Shown: positions 49,506-57,628 of the stretch, piece by piece
How positions within the stretch are numbered: position 1 is the stretch's first letter
Layout of the letters: each line of letters opens with the position of its first letter
Source of the DNA: Thermoleophilia bacterium UBA2241
Lineage (GTDB): Bacteria > Actinomycetota > Thermoleophilia > UBA2241
Direction of reading: 5' to 3'
Length of the DNA stretch: 64,000 nucleotides
NCBI GenBank assembly: GCA_002347645.1
Contig: DDYF01000034.1
Coordinates: 6,860 to 70,859 of the forward strand
The notes under the pieces: model-generated
Told to the model about the DNA's origin: nothing
The model's input: only the letters and a program-made list of their open reading frames with translations
The model's database searches: none
Program-made: the position numbers and the translations under genes

Positions 49506-50252
49506 TCAGCCCGCCGACGCGCCGCCTGCCCCGGTGAGCTCGGCGACGAGCGCCGCGCCCAGCCGCGAGACCGCCTCATACCCCTCGCCCTCGTTGGTGA
49601 GCACCGCAAGCACGATGGTGGCGTCGCCGCGGCGCACGAGGCAGCAGTCGTGGGTGTAACGGCCCTCCGGGGCGTCGTCGCCCAGCTTGCCGGCGTACAG
49701 TGCGTCGTCCGGCAGGTAGCGGGCGATGCCGCCGAGGTGCTCGGTCTTCTCCAGCGACGCGACGACGGGCTCGCGTACGGCCACGCTGAGACGCGGTCCT
49801 TGCGCGAGCTCTGCCAGCAGCGTCGCCATGTCGCGCGCGCTCGTGGTGTTCTCGCGACCCGCCTCGCGCGCCGCGCCGTCCATCATGGCGCGGCGCAGGC
49901 GGGTGGCTGGCAGGCCGAGCTCGGCCGCGAGGGCGTTCGACTTCTCGAAGCCGACGAAGCCGAGCACGATATTGGTCGCGTCGTTGTCGCTGACGGCGAG
50001 CGAGAGGTGCACGAGGTCGGCGAGGGTGACCTTCGCCGCGTGGCGGAAGCCGTGCAGCACGCCGGAGCCGCCGACGGCCTGCCAGGGCTGGAAGGCGTAC
50101 GGCTCGGCCTCGCGCAGGTCACCGCTCTCGACGGCGCGCCAGAACGCAGCGGCGAGCAGCAGCTTGATGGTGCTCCACGACGGCATGACCACGTCGGCGC
50201 CGGCGGCGAGTTCGCGACCCGAGGCGAGGTCGCGCGCGCAGTACGCGATCAC
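49506..50252 (-). CDS. Class A beta-lactamase-fold serine hydrolase
   Basis: A 248-residue protein starting at GTG 50252. It has the catalytic S-x-x-K as PSWSTIKLLL (Ser27, Lys30), the S-D-N loop as LAVSDNDATN, and KLGDD in the place of the K-T-G motif. The omega-loop region reads ENTTSARDMATLL. No signal peptide is present, so a cytoplasmic esterase or peptidase role is as likely as beta-lactam hydrolysis. It faces the epimerase gene convergently. Confidence 0.8.
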   Translation of the reverse strand: MIAYCARDLASGRELAAGADVVMPSWSTIKLLLAAAFWRAVESGDLREAEPYAFQPWQAVGGSGVLHGFRHAAKVTLADLVHLSLAVSDNDATNIVLGFVGFEKSNALAAELGLPATRLRRAMMDGAAREAGRENTTSARDMATLLAELAQGPRLSVAVREPVVASLEKTEHLGGIARYLPDDALYAGKLGDDAPEGRYTHDCCLVRRGDATIVLAVLTNEGEGYEAVSRLGAALVAELTGAGGASAG

Positions 50253-50310
50253 CGGTCGCCGTCTCGTCTTCCGCCGGCGATGACGCCGCCGGCTCTCGCG
50301 GGCCGCACGG

Positions 50311-51084
50311 TCACGTCACCGCGTGCGCACCGGCATCGACGTGCACGACCTCTCCCGTGATCGCCCGCGACAGGTCGCTCAGCAGGAAGACGGCGGCGTC
50401 GGCGACCTCGCCGGCCGTGACGTTGCGGCGCAGCGGCGTGTGGCTCTCGAGCAGGTCGAGCATGCCGCTGAAGTCCTTGATGGTGCGTGCCGCGACCGTG
50501 GCGATCGGGCCGGCCGAGACCGCGTTCACGCGGACGCCGGCCGGCCCCAGGTCGGCGGCCAGGTAGCGCACGGAGCTCTCGAGGCTCGCCTTGGCCGGAC
50601 CCATGACGTTGTAGTTCGGGATCACGCGCCACGATCCGGCGTAGGTCATCGTCACGATGGAGCCGCCCTCGGTCATGAGCCGCTGCGCCTCGCGGGCGAG
50701 GGCGATGAGGGAGTACGAGCTGATGTCGTTCGCGGCCGCGAAGCCGGCGCGCGTGGTCTGGACGAACTTGCCCTGGAGGTCCTCGGCGGGTGCCCAGGCG
50801 ATGCTGTGGACGACGCCGTGCAGGACGGGCATGTGCGCGGCCAGATCATCGACCGCCGCGCTGACCGCCGCGTCGCTGGCGACGTCCAGTTCGATCATGG
50901 CCGCGCCTCCGAGCTCGACGGCGAGTCGCTCCACGCGACCACGAAGCCGTTCGGCCTGGTACGTGAGCGCGACGGCTCCGCCCTCGCGGTGGACCGCCTC
51001 GGCGACCGACCAGGCGATGGACCGCTGGTTGGCGGCGCCGGTGACGAGCACGTTCTTGCCGCTCAGCAACCCAGCCACGCGCAC
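50311..51084 (-). CDS. fabI: Enoyl-[acyl-carrier-protein] reductase (NADH)
   Basis: A 257-residue short-chain dehydrogenase of the FabI type. GTG 51084 follows AAGGGAGG. It has the FabI N-terminus GLLSGKNVLVTGAANQRSIA, HSIAWAPAEDLQG and the Y-x6-K catalytic pair in YNVMGPAKASLES. It reduces trans-2-enoyl-ACP in the last step of each fatty-acid elongation cycle and is the triclosan/isoniazid-class target. The gene is transcribed from its own promoter. Confidence 0.92.
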   Translation of the reverse strand: MRVAGLLSGKNVLVTGAANQRSIAWSVAEAVHREGGAVALTYQAERLRGRVERLAVELGGAAMIELDVASDAAVSAAVDDLAAHMPVLHGVVHSIAWAPAEDLQGKFVQTTRAGFAAANDISSYSLIALAREAQRLMTEGGSIVTMTYAGSWRVIPNYNVMGPAKASLESSVRYLAADLGPAGVRVNAVSAGPIATVAARTIKDFSGMLDLLESHTPLRRNVTAGEVADAAVFLLSDLSRAITGEVVHVDAGAHAVT

Positions 51085-51127
51085 ATCGCCTCCCTTGCAG
51101 TCCGGCCTCGTCCTCTGCGTGCGAGAG

Positions 51128-51133
51128 AGTCTA
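51128..51133 (-). promoter_or_regulatory. Candidate -10 box (TAGACT) for fabI
   Basis: GGGTAGACTC on the reverse strand lies 43 bases before the GTG of fabI, directly after the terminator of the upstream sigma/anti-sigma operon. Confidence 0.45.
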
Positions 51134-51142
51134 CCCGAGGTA

Positions 51143-51180
51143 CCGACGGCGAACGACGCCCCCGCGCCGTTCGCCGTCGG
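51143..51180 (-). terminator. Hairpin after the anti-sigma gene
   Basis: A perfect 13-bp inverted repeat (51143-51155 with 51168-51180, 12-base loop) lies 10 bases past the anti-sigma stop. Confidence 0.75.
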
Positions 51181-51190
51181 CCCAGGCCGC

Positions 51191-52069
51191 TCACTCCACG
51201 GTGACGTCCGTCGGGTCGATGTCCTTCGACAGCGGCTCCGCCAGCGCGGGCGCGCCCCGGTAGGTGAAGTGCAGCAGACCGGTCGCGTCTTTGCCGGCCC
51301 CCGCGAGCGGGCTTGGCGCGTCGTCTCCCGCGCCTTCGACCGGGAGGAGGAAGAGGAGGTGCAGGAGGTCCGGCAACGCCGGCTGCAGCACGACCGACAG
51401 CGTGATCGTCTCGGGCGCGCTCCCCTTGAGGACGCGTTCCACGGCGAACTCCTGGCGTCCGGAGGCGGGCGTCAGGGCGCGCGCGACGACGATTGTCTGG
51501 AAGCCCTTCGGGTCGGGGAGGGTCCGTTCGCGAGACGGGGCCACGCCGTCGACGACCGGCCCGCCGGCGCTCTCGGCTGCGCCGAACGACCCCTGCTCGC
51601 CTTCGTTCGCCTTCTCCGCGACTCCGGTCGTGAGGGCCTCGTCGGCCGTGCGCTCGACGCCGAGCTGCTGCACGCCGACGATGCCCGCGACCAGCACGAG
51701 GGCGATCGCCACGGCCGGGGCGAGGACGCGCAGCCAGCGGGGGCGCCGACGCGCCGCGACCCTCGGCGCCTGCGCGACGAGCTCACGAAGCTCGCCCCAC
51801 CGGGGGTCGTCCAGGTCGCTGTAGTGATCCGGAGGTGGCGGGACGACCCGTTCCAGACCCGCGGCGACCCCAGTCATCTCCTCGCGCATCGCCGAGAGTC
51901 GTCGCCGCAGCTCGGGGTCTCGCTGCGCCGCCGCCTCGAGCTCAGGGTCGGTCCCAAGCCCGAGGACCAAGTGGAGGAGGCGGTCGTCATCGAACGGGCG
52001 GCCACGGTCCAACGACCCGCCGTTGCCGGCGGGGCGCCCGCCGGAATGGATGTCGTCGCGTTCGGTCAT
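51191..52069 (-). CDS. Probable membrane-anchored anti-sigma factor
   Basis: A 292-residue protein 58 bases downstream of an ECF sigma gene. The N-terminal 110 residues are polar and helical (RLLHLVLGLGTDPELEAAAQ), followed by one membrane helix, VLAPAVAIALVLVAGIVGVQ, and a roughly 160-residue outer domain. There is no HxxxCxxC zinc motif, so it is not a ZAS-type anti-sigma factor. The pairing with the sigma gene and single-helix topology are the main evidence. Confidence 0.72.
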   Translation of the reverse strand: MTERDDIHSGGRPAGNGGSLDRGRPFDDDRLLHLVLGLGTDPELEAAAQRDPELRRRLSAMREEMTGVAAGLERVVPPPPDHYSDLDDPRWGELRELVAQAPRVAARRRPRWLRVLAPAVAIALVLVAGIVGVQQLGVERTADEALTTGVAEKANEGEQGSFGAAESAGGPVVDGVAPSRERTLPDPKGFQTIVVARALTPASGRQEFAVERVLKGSAPETITLSVVLQPALPDLLHLLFLLPVEGAGDDAPSPLAGAGKDATGLLHFTYRGAPALAEPLSKDIDPTDVTVE

Positions 52070-52127
52070 CGTGTCGCACCCTCGGCTGTGGCCGGGCGGT
52101 TCCTCTCGGACTGCCGATCACGCACGG

Positions 52128-52682
52128 TCATATCTCACGGTCGTACCCGGCTTCGGTCAGCACCTGTCGCAGCCGGGCCAGAGCGGTGTGCAGTCGGGAC
52201 TTGACGGTGCCCAACGGCACGTCCTGCGCCGCGGCGATGCTCTCCAGCGAGAGGTCGGCGAAGAAGCGGAGCGCGACCGTCTCGCGGAAGTCCGGCGTGA
52301 GCTGGTCCAGGGCGGCGCGCAGCGCCGGGTCGGCGGCCGTCGCGTGCTGCGCGGGATCCATTGACGGTGAGGCTGTGCCCGCCGACCGTTCCGCCGCCAG
52401 CTGCTCGAGCCGCTCGACCAGCCCGCGTCGCGTCTTGCGCCGCCGGCCTTGATCGCGCCCCGTGTTCAGGATGAGGCGGTAGAACCACGCCAGGAATCGC
52501 TCCTCGGCCGGGAGGTCCGCCCGGAACACCTTGATGAAGACCTCTTGCACGGCGTCGTCCACCTCGTCGCAGAGTCCCTGGAGGAAGAGGATGCGGCGCA
52601 CCTGCGGCGCGTACCTGCGAAAGAACTCGGCACGCGCCTCCGGTTGCGCCCGGCCCATGCGGGCCGCGAGGCCGCCCGGCAA
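52128..52682 (-). CDS. ECF-type RNA polymerase sigma factor
   Basis: A 184-residue sigma factor. Region 2 has AEFFRRYAPQVRRILFLQ and DEVDDAVQEVFIKVF; region 4 has LDQLTPDFRETVALRFFADL and ESIAAAQDVPLGTVKSRLHT. The annotated start is a TTG at 52682; an ATG at 52658 is an alternative with no ribosome binding site. It probably answers a signal relayed by the anti-sigma factor and may control its own operon. Confidence 0.9.
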   Translation of the reverse strand: MPGGLAARMGRAQPEARAEFFRRYAPQVRRILFLQGLCDEVDDAVQEVFIKVFRADLPAEERFLAWFYRLILNTGRDQGRRRKTRRGLVERLEQLAAERSAGTASPSMDPAQHATAADPALRAALDQLTPDFRETVALRFFADLSLESIAAAQDVPLGTVKSRLHTALARLRQVLTEAGYDREI

Positions 52683-52750
52683 CTCGTCGATTCTCTGCCT
52701 CCAGAGGGAGTGACGCCTGGCTCGCAGACGGGGTTCGCCGCGACGGGCAG

Positions 52751-52756
52751 AGTATA
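52751..52756 (-). promoter_or_regulatory. Candidate -10 box (TATACT) for the sigma operon
   Basis: GGCTATACTC on the reverse strand lies about 68 bases before the sigma-factor start. A short hairpin AGCCGC-GTC-GCGGCT stands immediately upstream, between the murB end and this box. Confidence 0.45.
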
Positions 52757-52778
52757 GCCGCGTCGCGGCTCCGGGTCG

Positions 52779-53720
52779 TCAGGGCGGGGAGAGCAGAGCC
52801 GGGGAGCCGTCCGGGGGGTCCTGCCCCCTGCCGAGGCGACGGACCTCCTCCTCCAGCTCGTACCCGCTATGCTCGCGCACGCGACGCTTGACCTCGGCGG
52901 CCAAGGCGAGGATGTCGGCGGCCGTCGCGCCGTCGAGCGCCACGAGGAAGTTCGCGTGCTTCTCGCTCACGCGGGCGCGCCCCACGGTGAGGCCCTTCAA
53001 CCCGGCCCCCTCGATGAGACGCGCCGCCGGCAGCTCGCGTGACGGGTTCTTGAAGTAGCTGCCACACGACGAGTACTCGAGGGGATGCTTGCTCCGGCGC
53101 AGGCCGGCGTCCTGGGCGATCTCCGCGCGCAGCGCCTCGGGGTCGCCCCGGTCCAGGCGGAACATCGCGGAGAGGGCGACAAGGTCCGGCCGGGTCTTGA
53201 ACGCGCTGGCGCGGTACTCGAAGGCGAGCTCCGCCGGAGTGGCGCGACGCTCGCGACTACCCTCCAGGACCTGCACTTCGACGAGCACGTCGCTCATCGC
53301 GCGTCCGTAGGCGCCCGCGTTGCCGACGATCGCGCCGCCGACCGAGCCCGGTATGTTGCCGGCGAACTCGAGACCGGCGAGACCTTGTGCGGCCAGGTCG
53401 GCGACGAGGCCGGGCAGCTCCGCGCCGGCCTCGACGCGGAGCAGGCCGGCGTCGATCTCGTAGCGCTCGTTGCGCGCCAGCACGACGAGGCCCGGCAGGC
53501 CTGCGTCACCGACGAGCACGTTGGTCCCCCGTCCGAGCACCGTCAGGGGGATCCCGAGGTCGAGCGCCAGGCGGACGGCATACGCGAGTGCGTTCGTGTC
53601 ACGCGCCGCGAAGAGGAACTCGGCGGGTCCGCCGACGCCGTAGGCGCAGAGGGGCGCGAGGGGCACGGCCTCCTCGAGGCCGGGCAGCTCGCGCCTCAGG
53701 ATGTCCCGCAGGTCGTCCAC
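52779..53720 (-). CDS. murB: UDP-N-acetylenolpyruvoylglucosamine reductase
   Basis: A 313-residue protein starting at GTG 53720, just after a TACGAT box. It has the FAD-binding VLGRGTNVLVGDAGLPGLVV, FAGNIPGSVGGAIVGNAGAY, the Tyr in EYRASAFKT and the catalytic Ser in SCGSYFKNP, all typical of MurB. It reduces UDP-GlcNAc-enolpyruvate to UDP-MurNAc in peptidoglycan synthesis. A longer upstream frame exists but lacks family similarity. Confidence 0.93.
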   Translation of the reverse strand: MDDLRDILRRELPGLEEAVPLAPLCAYGVGGPAEFLFAARDTNALAYAVRLALDLGIPLTVLGRGTNVLVGDAGLPGLVVLARNERYEIDAGLLRVEAGAELPGLVADLAAQGLAGLEFAGNIPGSVGGAIVGNAGAYGRAMSDVLVEVQVLEGSRERRATPAELAFEYRASAFKTRPDLVALSAMFRLDRGDPEALRAEIAQDAGLRRSKHPLEYSSCGSYFKNPSRELPAARLIEGAGLKGLTVGRARVSEKHANFLVALDGATAADILALAAEVKRRVREHSGYELEEEVRRLGRGQDPPDGSPALLSPP

Positions 53721-53726
53721 ACGAGC

Positions 53727-53732
53727 ATCGTA
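53727..53732 (-). promoter_or_regulatory. -10 box (TACGAT) giving a leaderless murB transcript
   Basis: TACGAT is followed by six bases and then the GTG start of murB. No Shine-Dalgarno precedes the start, so the transcript probably begins at the start codon. Confidence 0.55.
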
Positions 53733-53845
53733 GCATCGCAGGGCTCCCGGCGGCCGCGCACGGGTCACGGCGCCGACGGGGTCGTGGTCATGCCGCATCG
53801 CGTGTCCGGGGGTATGCTTCGCGGGTCACGTCCACAGGAGCAGCC

Positions 53846-55150
53846 ATGACCGAACAGGACACCGCGCCGCCCGCGCCCTTGGGCTTCGAGACCCTGGCGT
53901 TGCACGCGGGGCAGGAGCCCGACCCGGCGACCGGGGCGCGCGCCTTGCCGATCTACCAGACCACCGCGTACGTGTTCGAGAGCGCCGAGCACGCCGCGCG
54001 GCTCTTCGACCTGCAGGAGCCGGGCAACATCTACACGCGCATCATGAACCCGACGACGGACGTGCTCGAGAGGCGCGTCGCCGCCCTCGAGGGCGGCGTC
54101 GCCGCCGTCGCGTTCGCGTCCGGGCAGTCGGCGATCGCGTTCGCCATCCTGAACATCGCCGCTGCCGGCGACCACGTGGTCTCCTCGTCCAGCCTCTACG
54201 GGGGGACGCACACGTTGTTCACGCACACCCTGGCGAAGATGGGCATCACGGTCACCTTCGTCGAGCAGGGCGACCTTGATGCAGTCCGCGCTGCCGTGCG
54301 CTCCGAGACGAAGCTCCTGTACGTCGAGAGCGTGGGGAACCCGCGCCTCGACACCGCGGACCTCGAAGGGCTGGCCGGGATCGCGCACGAGGCCGGCGTG
54401 CCGCTGGTGGTCGACAACACCATGCCGACACCGTACCTGGTGCGCCCGCTCGATCACGGCGCCGACCTCGTCGTCCACTCGCTGACCAAGTTCCTCGGGG
54501 GCCACGGCACGTCCATGGGCGGTGTCGTCGTCGACGGCGGCCGCTTCGACTGGGCGGCGAGCGGCCGCTTTCCCGGCCTCGTCGAGCCCGACGCGAGCTA
54601 CCACGGGCTCAGATATGTGGAGGCGTTCGGCGACGCCGCGTATGCCGTCAAGTTGCGCGTGACGATGCTCCGCGACGTCGGCGCGGCGCTCTCGCCCTTC
54701 AACGCCTTTCTCATCACCCAGGGTGTCGAGACGCTGCCGTTGCGCATGGAGCGGCACAGCGAGAACGCCCAGGCTGTGGCCGAGTTTCTCGAAGCGCACG
54801 AGAAGGTCGGCTGGGTGACCTACCCCGGTCTGCGTTCGTGCCCGTGCCACGATCTCGCGGTCGAGTACCACTACCGGGGGCTGTATGGGGCGATGATCGG
54901 CTTCGGGATCGCGGGTGGCCGTGAGGCCGGGCGTCGGTTCGTCGAGGGGACGAGGCTCCTGTCGCACCTGGCCAACATCGGCGACGCGAAGTCCCTGTGC
55001 ATCCACCCGGCCACGACGACGCACGCGCAACTCACGCCCGACGAACAGGGCGCCGCCGGGGTCACCGACGATTTCGTGCGCCTGTCGATCGGTCTCGAGA
55101 CCGTCGGGGACATCCTGGGCGACGTCGCCCAGGCGCTGGACGCGGCCTGA
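53846..55150 (+). CDS. metY: O-acetylhomoserine sulfhydrylase
   Basis: A 434-residue PLP enzyme of the Cys/Met metabolism family. ATG 53846 follows ACAGGAG. It has ALHAGQEPDPATGARALPIY, YTRIMNPTTDVLERRVAALE, SSSLYGGTHTLF and the PLP-lysine region VVHSLTKFLGGHGTSMGG, characteristic of MetY. It makes homocysteine (or methionine) from O-acetylhomoserine and sulfide (or methanethiol). It is followed by metX and metW. Confidence 0.92.
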   Translation: MTEQDTAPPAPLGFETLALHAGQEPDPATGARALPIYQTTAYVFESAEHAARLFDLQEPGNIYTRIMNPTTDVLERRVAALEGGVAAVAFASGQSAIAFAILNIAAAGDHVVSSSSLYGGTHTLFTHTLAKMGITVTFVEQGDLDAVRAAVRSETKLLYVESVGNPRLDTADLEGLAGIAHEAGVPLVVDNTMPTPYLVRPLDHGADLVVHSLTKFLGGHGTSMGGVVVDGGRFDWAASGRFPGLVEPDASYHGLRYVEAFGDAAYAVKLRVTMLRDVGAALSPFNAFLITQGVETLPLRMERHSENAQAVAEFLEAHEKVGWVTYPGLRSCPCHDLAVEYHYRGLYGAMIGFGIAGGREAGRRFVEGTRLLSHLANIGDAKSLCIHPATTTHAQLTPDEQGAAGVTDDFVRLSIGLETVGDILGDVAQALDAA

Positions 55151-55192
55151 CGGCCGGTGAGCGTGACGGCACCGGCGGGCCTCCTGCTCCGC

Positions 55193-55198
55193 TACAAT
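55193..55198 (+). promoter_or_regulatory. -10 box (TACAAT) giving a leaderless metX transcript
   Basis: GCTACAATCG is followed by eight bases and then the ATG of metX at 55207, with no Shine-Dalgarno. metX-metW can therefore be transcribed apart from metY. Confidence 0.55.
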
Positions 55199-55206
55199 CG
55201 CGAGCC

Positions 55207-56409
55207 ATGAGTGACGTCAGAAGGACATCGTCCTTGGAGATCGGCGACGTGCCGGCGGGCTTCGGCGACGACGTCGGCTCGGCTGGCATCGTGCGCACGA
55301 AGCACGTCACGTTCGACCAGCCGGGCCGGACGCTCAGCCTCGAGGGCGGCGGCGAACTCTGGCCGGTGACCATCGCCTACGAGACGTACGGCACGCTGAG
55401 CAAGACGCGCGACAACGCCATCATGGTGTTCCATGCGCTGTCCGGGGACGCCCACGCCGCGGGGCGTCGCAGCACCAATGACAAGCGGGCCGGCTGGTGG
55501 GACATCGTCATCGGGCCGGGTAAGGCGCTGGACACCGACCGGTACTTCGTGATCAGCGCCAACGTCATCGGCGGCTGCAGTGGCTCGACCGGCCCGTCCT
55601 CGATCGATCCCGCAACGGGCAAGCCGTACGGCACGCGCTTCCCCATCATCACCATCGCCGACATGGTCGAGGCCCATCTGCTGCTGCTCGACCACCTCGG
55701 CATCGACAAGCTGCTCGCCGCCGTGGGCGGGTCGATGGGCGGCATGCAGGTCCTCGAGATGGCCGTGTCGCATCCCGACCGGCTGCACCTGGTGGTCGCC
55801 CTGGCGACCGCTGCCCGGCAGCCCACCCAGGCGATCGCCTTCAACGAGGTCGGGCGCCAGGCGATCATGGCCGACCCGGACTGGCGCGACGGCCACTACT
55901 ACGGCGGCAAGCCGCCGTCCAAGGGCCTTGCCGTCGCGCGCATGGTCGGCCACATCACGTACCTCTCGGACGAAGCCATGCAGGAGAAGTTCGGCCGTCG
56001 CCTGCAGGACATCCAGCAGTACACGTTCACGTTCGACGCCGATTTCGAGGTCGAGAGCTACCTGCGCCATCAGGGGCTGGCGTTCACCAACCGCTTCGAC
56101 GCCAATACGTATCTGTACATCACGCGGGCGCTCGACTACTTCGACCTCTCGCGCCGTCACGGCAGCCTCGTCTCGGCGTTCCGCGAAGTGAAGTCACGCT
56201 TCCTCGTGCTGTCGTTCTCGAGCGACTGGCTCCACCCGCCGTACCAGCTCAAGGAGATCGTCAGCGCTCTGCGCGCGACGCACAAGCACGTGAGCTACTA
56301 CGAGGTGTCGAGCCGCTACGGCCACGACGCCTTCCTGCTCGAGCGCGAGAAGATGGAAGGCGTGATCGGCGCCTTCCTCGCCAGCGGCGCACGGTCCTTC
56401 GCCCCGTAA
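55207..56409 (+). CDS. metX: Homoserine O-acetyltransferase
   Basis: A 400-residue alpha/beta hydrolase. It has IAYETYGTLS, NVIGGCSGSTGPSS, the nucleophile elbow VGGSMGGMQVLEM, the Asp in SFSSDWLHPP and the His in YGHDAFLLE. This is MetX, which acetylates homoserine with acetyl-CoA for MetY (a few members use succinyl-CoA). It is the second gene of metY-metX-metW. Confidence 0.92.
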   Translation: MSDVRRTSSLEIGDVPAGFGDDVGSAGIVRTKHVTFDQPGRTLSLEGGGELWPVTIAYETYGTLSKTRDNAIMVFHALSGDAHAAGRRSTNDKRAGWWDIVIGPGKALDTDRYFVISANVIGGCSGSTGPSSIDPATGKPYGTRFPIITIADMVEAHLLLLDHLGIDKLLAAVGGSMGGMQVLEMAVSHPDRLHLVVALATAARQPTQAIAFNEVGRQAIMADPDWRDGHYYGGKPPSKGLAVARMVGHITYLSDEAMQEKFGRRLQDIQQYTFTFDADFEVESYLRHQGLAFTNRFDANTYLYITRALDYFDLSRRHGSLVSAFREVKSRFLVLSFSSDWLHPPYQLKEIVSALRATHKHVSYYEVSSRYGHDAFLLEREKMEGVIGAFLASGARSFAP

Positions 56410-56418
56410 GAGAGCCCC

Positions 56419-57015
56419 GTGCCGCGCATCGACTACAAGCTCATCGAGGACCTCGTCCCGGAAGGAGCGACGGTGCTGGACCTCGCCTGCGGGGACGGCC
56501 AGCTTCTCGCCGAGCTGGTCCGCGAGAAGCACGTCCGCGGCAGCGGCGTCGAGATCTCGCAGGCGGCGGTCGAGGCCTGCGTCAGCAAGGGACTGTCGGT
56601 CTTCCACGGCGACCTGGACGAAGGGCTCGCCGACTTCCAGGACGGCTCTCACGACGTCGTTGTCCTGAGCCTCAGCCTGCAGCAGCTTCGACGCCCGCGG
56701 ATGATCGTCAGCGAGATGACCCGAGTCGGCCGTCTGGCGATCGTCAGCTTCCCCAACTTCGCCCACTGGGCGGTCCGCGCGCAGCTCTTCTTCCTCGGCC
56801 GCATGCCGGTCTCGAAGGAGATCCCGTATCAGTGGTGGGACACGCCGAACATCCACCTCTGCGCGATCCGCGACTTCCGCAAGCTGTGTCGCGAGGAGGG
56901 CCTGTGCATTGAGCATGAGGTCTACCTGCGATCGCTCGACGCGCCGCCACCCCGGCGCCAGATCGCGCCCGACCTCATGGCGCGCATCGCGATCTTCGCC
57001 GTGACGCGCTGCTGA
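56419..57015 (+). CDS. metW: MetW, methionine-biosynthesis methyltransferase-fold protein
   Basis: A 198-residue protein starting at GTG 56419, nine bases after metX. It has VLDLACGDGQLLAELV, GVEISQAAVEACVSKGL and the MetW hallmark SFPNFAHWAVRAQLFFLGRM followed by YQWWDTPNIHLC. MetW forms a functional pair with MetX in bacteria that lack an independently active MetX. Confidence 0.92.
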   Translation: MPRIDYKLIEDLVPEGATVLDLACGDGQLLAELVREKHVRGSGVEISQAAVEACVSKGLSVFHGDLDEGLADFQDGSHDVVVLSLSLQQLRRPRMIVSEMTRVGRLAIVSFPNFAHWAVRAQLFFLGRMPVSKEIPYQWWDTPNIHLCAIRDFRKLCREEGLCIEHEVYLRSLDAPPPRRQIAPDLMARIAIFAVTRC

Positions 57016-57157
57016 AGGCGTCCGGCTTGTCGCCGACGGCGCCCGGGTCGCGCCGGAGGGGGCCGGCGGGTATAACCCTTCATACAACACAAGGGGAGCG
57101 CGCCCCGTGGCCCGAGCGCCGCTGAGGACTCGCTTCACAGAACAGCAGGAGGAAGCA

Positions 57158-57496
57158 GTGCCTCAAGGCAAGGTCAAATGGTTCTCGACCGAGAAGGCCT
57201 ACGGGTTCATCGCGCAGGAGGACGACAACGATATCTTCGTGCACGTCACCGGACTCGCCCCCGGCGTGACGTCACTCGAGACCGACCAGCTCGTGGAGTT
57301 CGAGGTCACGCAGGGCCGCAAGGGTAACCAGGCCGCCAACGTGCGGCCGGCCACGGCCGCGGCGCCCGAGGCGACAGAGCCGGAGGCCGCGGCGCCCGAG
57401 GCGACAGAGCCGGAGGCAGAGCCGGAGATCGCGGCGACGGAGGACGAAGGCGCCGAGGAACCGGCTGACGACGACCTTCCGGACAGCGCCGAGTAA
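57158..57496 (+). CDS. Cold-shock-domain protein with acidic tail
   Basis: A 112-residue protein. GTG 57158 has AGGAGG five bases upstream. Residues 3-66 are a cold-shock domain with GKVKWFSTEKAYGFI (RNP1) and DIFVHVTGL (RNP2), which binds single-stranded RNA or DNA. The remaining 45 residues are an Ala/Glu/Pro acidic tail with a duplicated APEATEPEA unit. Cold-shock proteins usually have no such tail. A long 5' untranslated region with TATAAC at about 57072 precedes it. Confidence 0.9.
   Translation: MPQGKVKWFSTEKAYGFIAQEDDNDIFVHVTGLAPGVTSLETDQLVEFEVTQGRKGNQAANVRPATAAAPEATEPEAAAPEATEPEAEPEIAATEDEGAEEPADDDLPDSAE
57356..57415 (+). repeat. Tandem 30-base duplication in the cold-shock gene tail
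   Basis: Two identical 30-base units (57356-57385, 57386-57415) each encode AAAPEATEPE-like residues. The exact identity points to recent slippage. The duplication keeps the frame. Confidence 0.85.
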
Positions 57497-57521
57497 GCGC
57501 CACGCACACCTGACGACCGGC

Positions 57522-57567
57522 GGGGGTGGCCGCGGGACCGGGCTCGGCCGGTCCGGCGGCCACCCCC
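57522..57567 (+). terminator. Hairpin after the cold-shock gene
   Basis: A 12-bp outer stem (57522-57533 with 57556-57567) encloses an inner stem GGACCG/CGGTCC. It lies 25 bases past the stop. Confidence 0.75.
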
Positions 57568-57592
57568 CTGTCTGCCCGGGGACTCCATCGGG

Positions 57593-57598
57593 TACGAT
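57593..57598 (+). promoter_or_regulatory. Candidate -10 box (TACGAT) for the MBL-hydrolase operon
   Basis: GGGTACGATG lies about 30 bases before ATG 57629, directly after the terminator of the cold-shock gene. A following AAGGAGGGG provides the ribosome binding site. Confidence 0.5.
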
Positions 57599-57628
57599 GC
57601 TCGTGGCACGCCTGTGAAGGAGGGGCAC

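Noticed and set aside
49506..50252. A secreted antibiotic-resistance beta-lactamase
   Set aside because: The active-site motifs are present but there is no signal peptide and K-T-G is K-L-G, so resistance is not supported.
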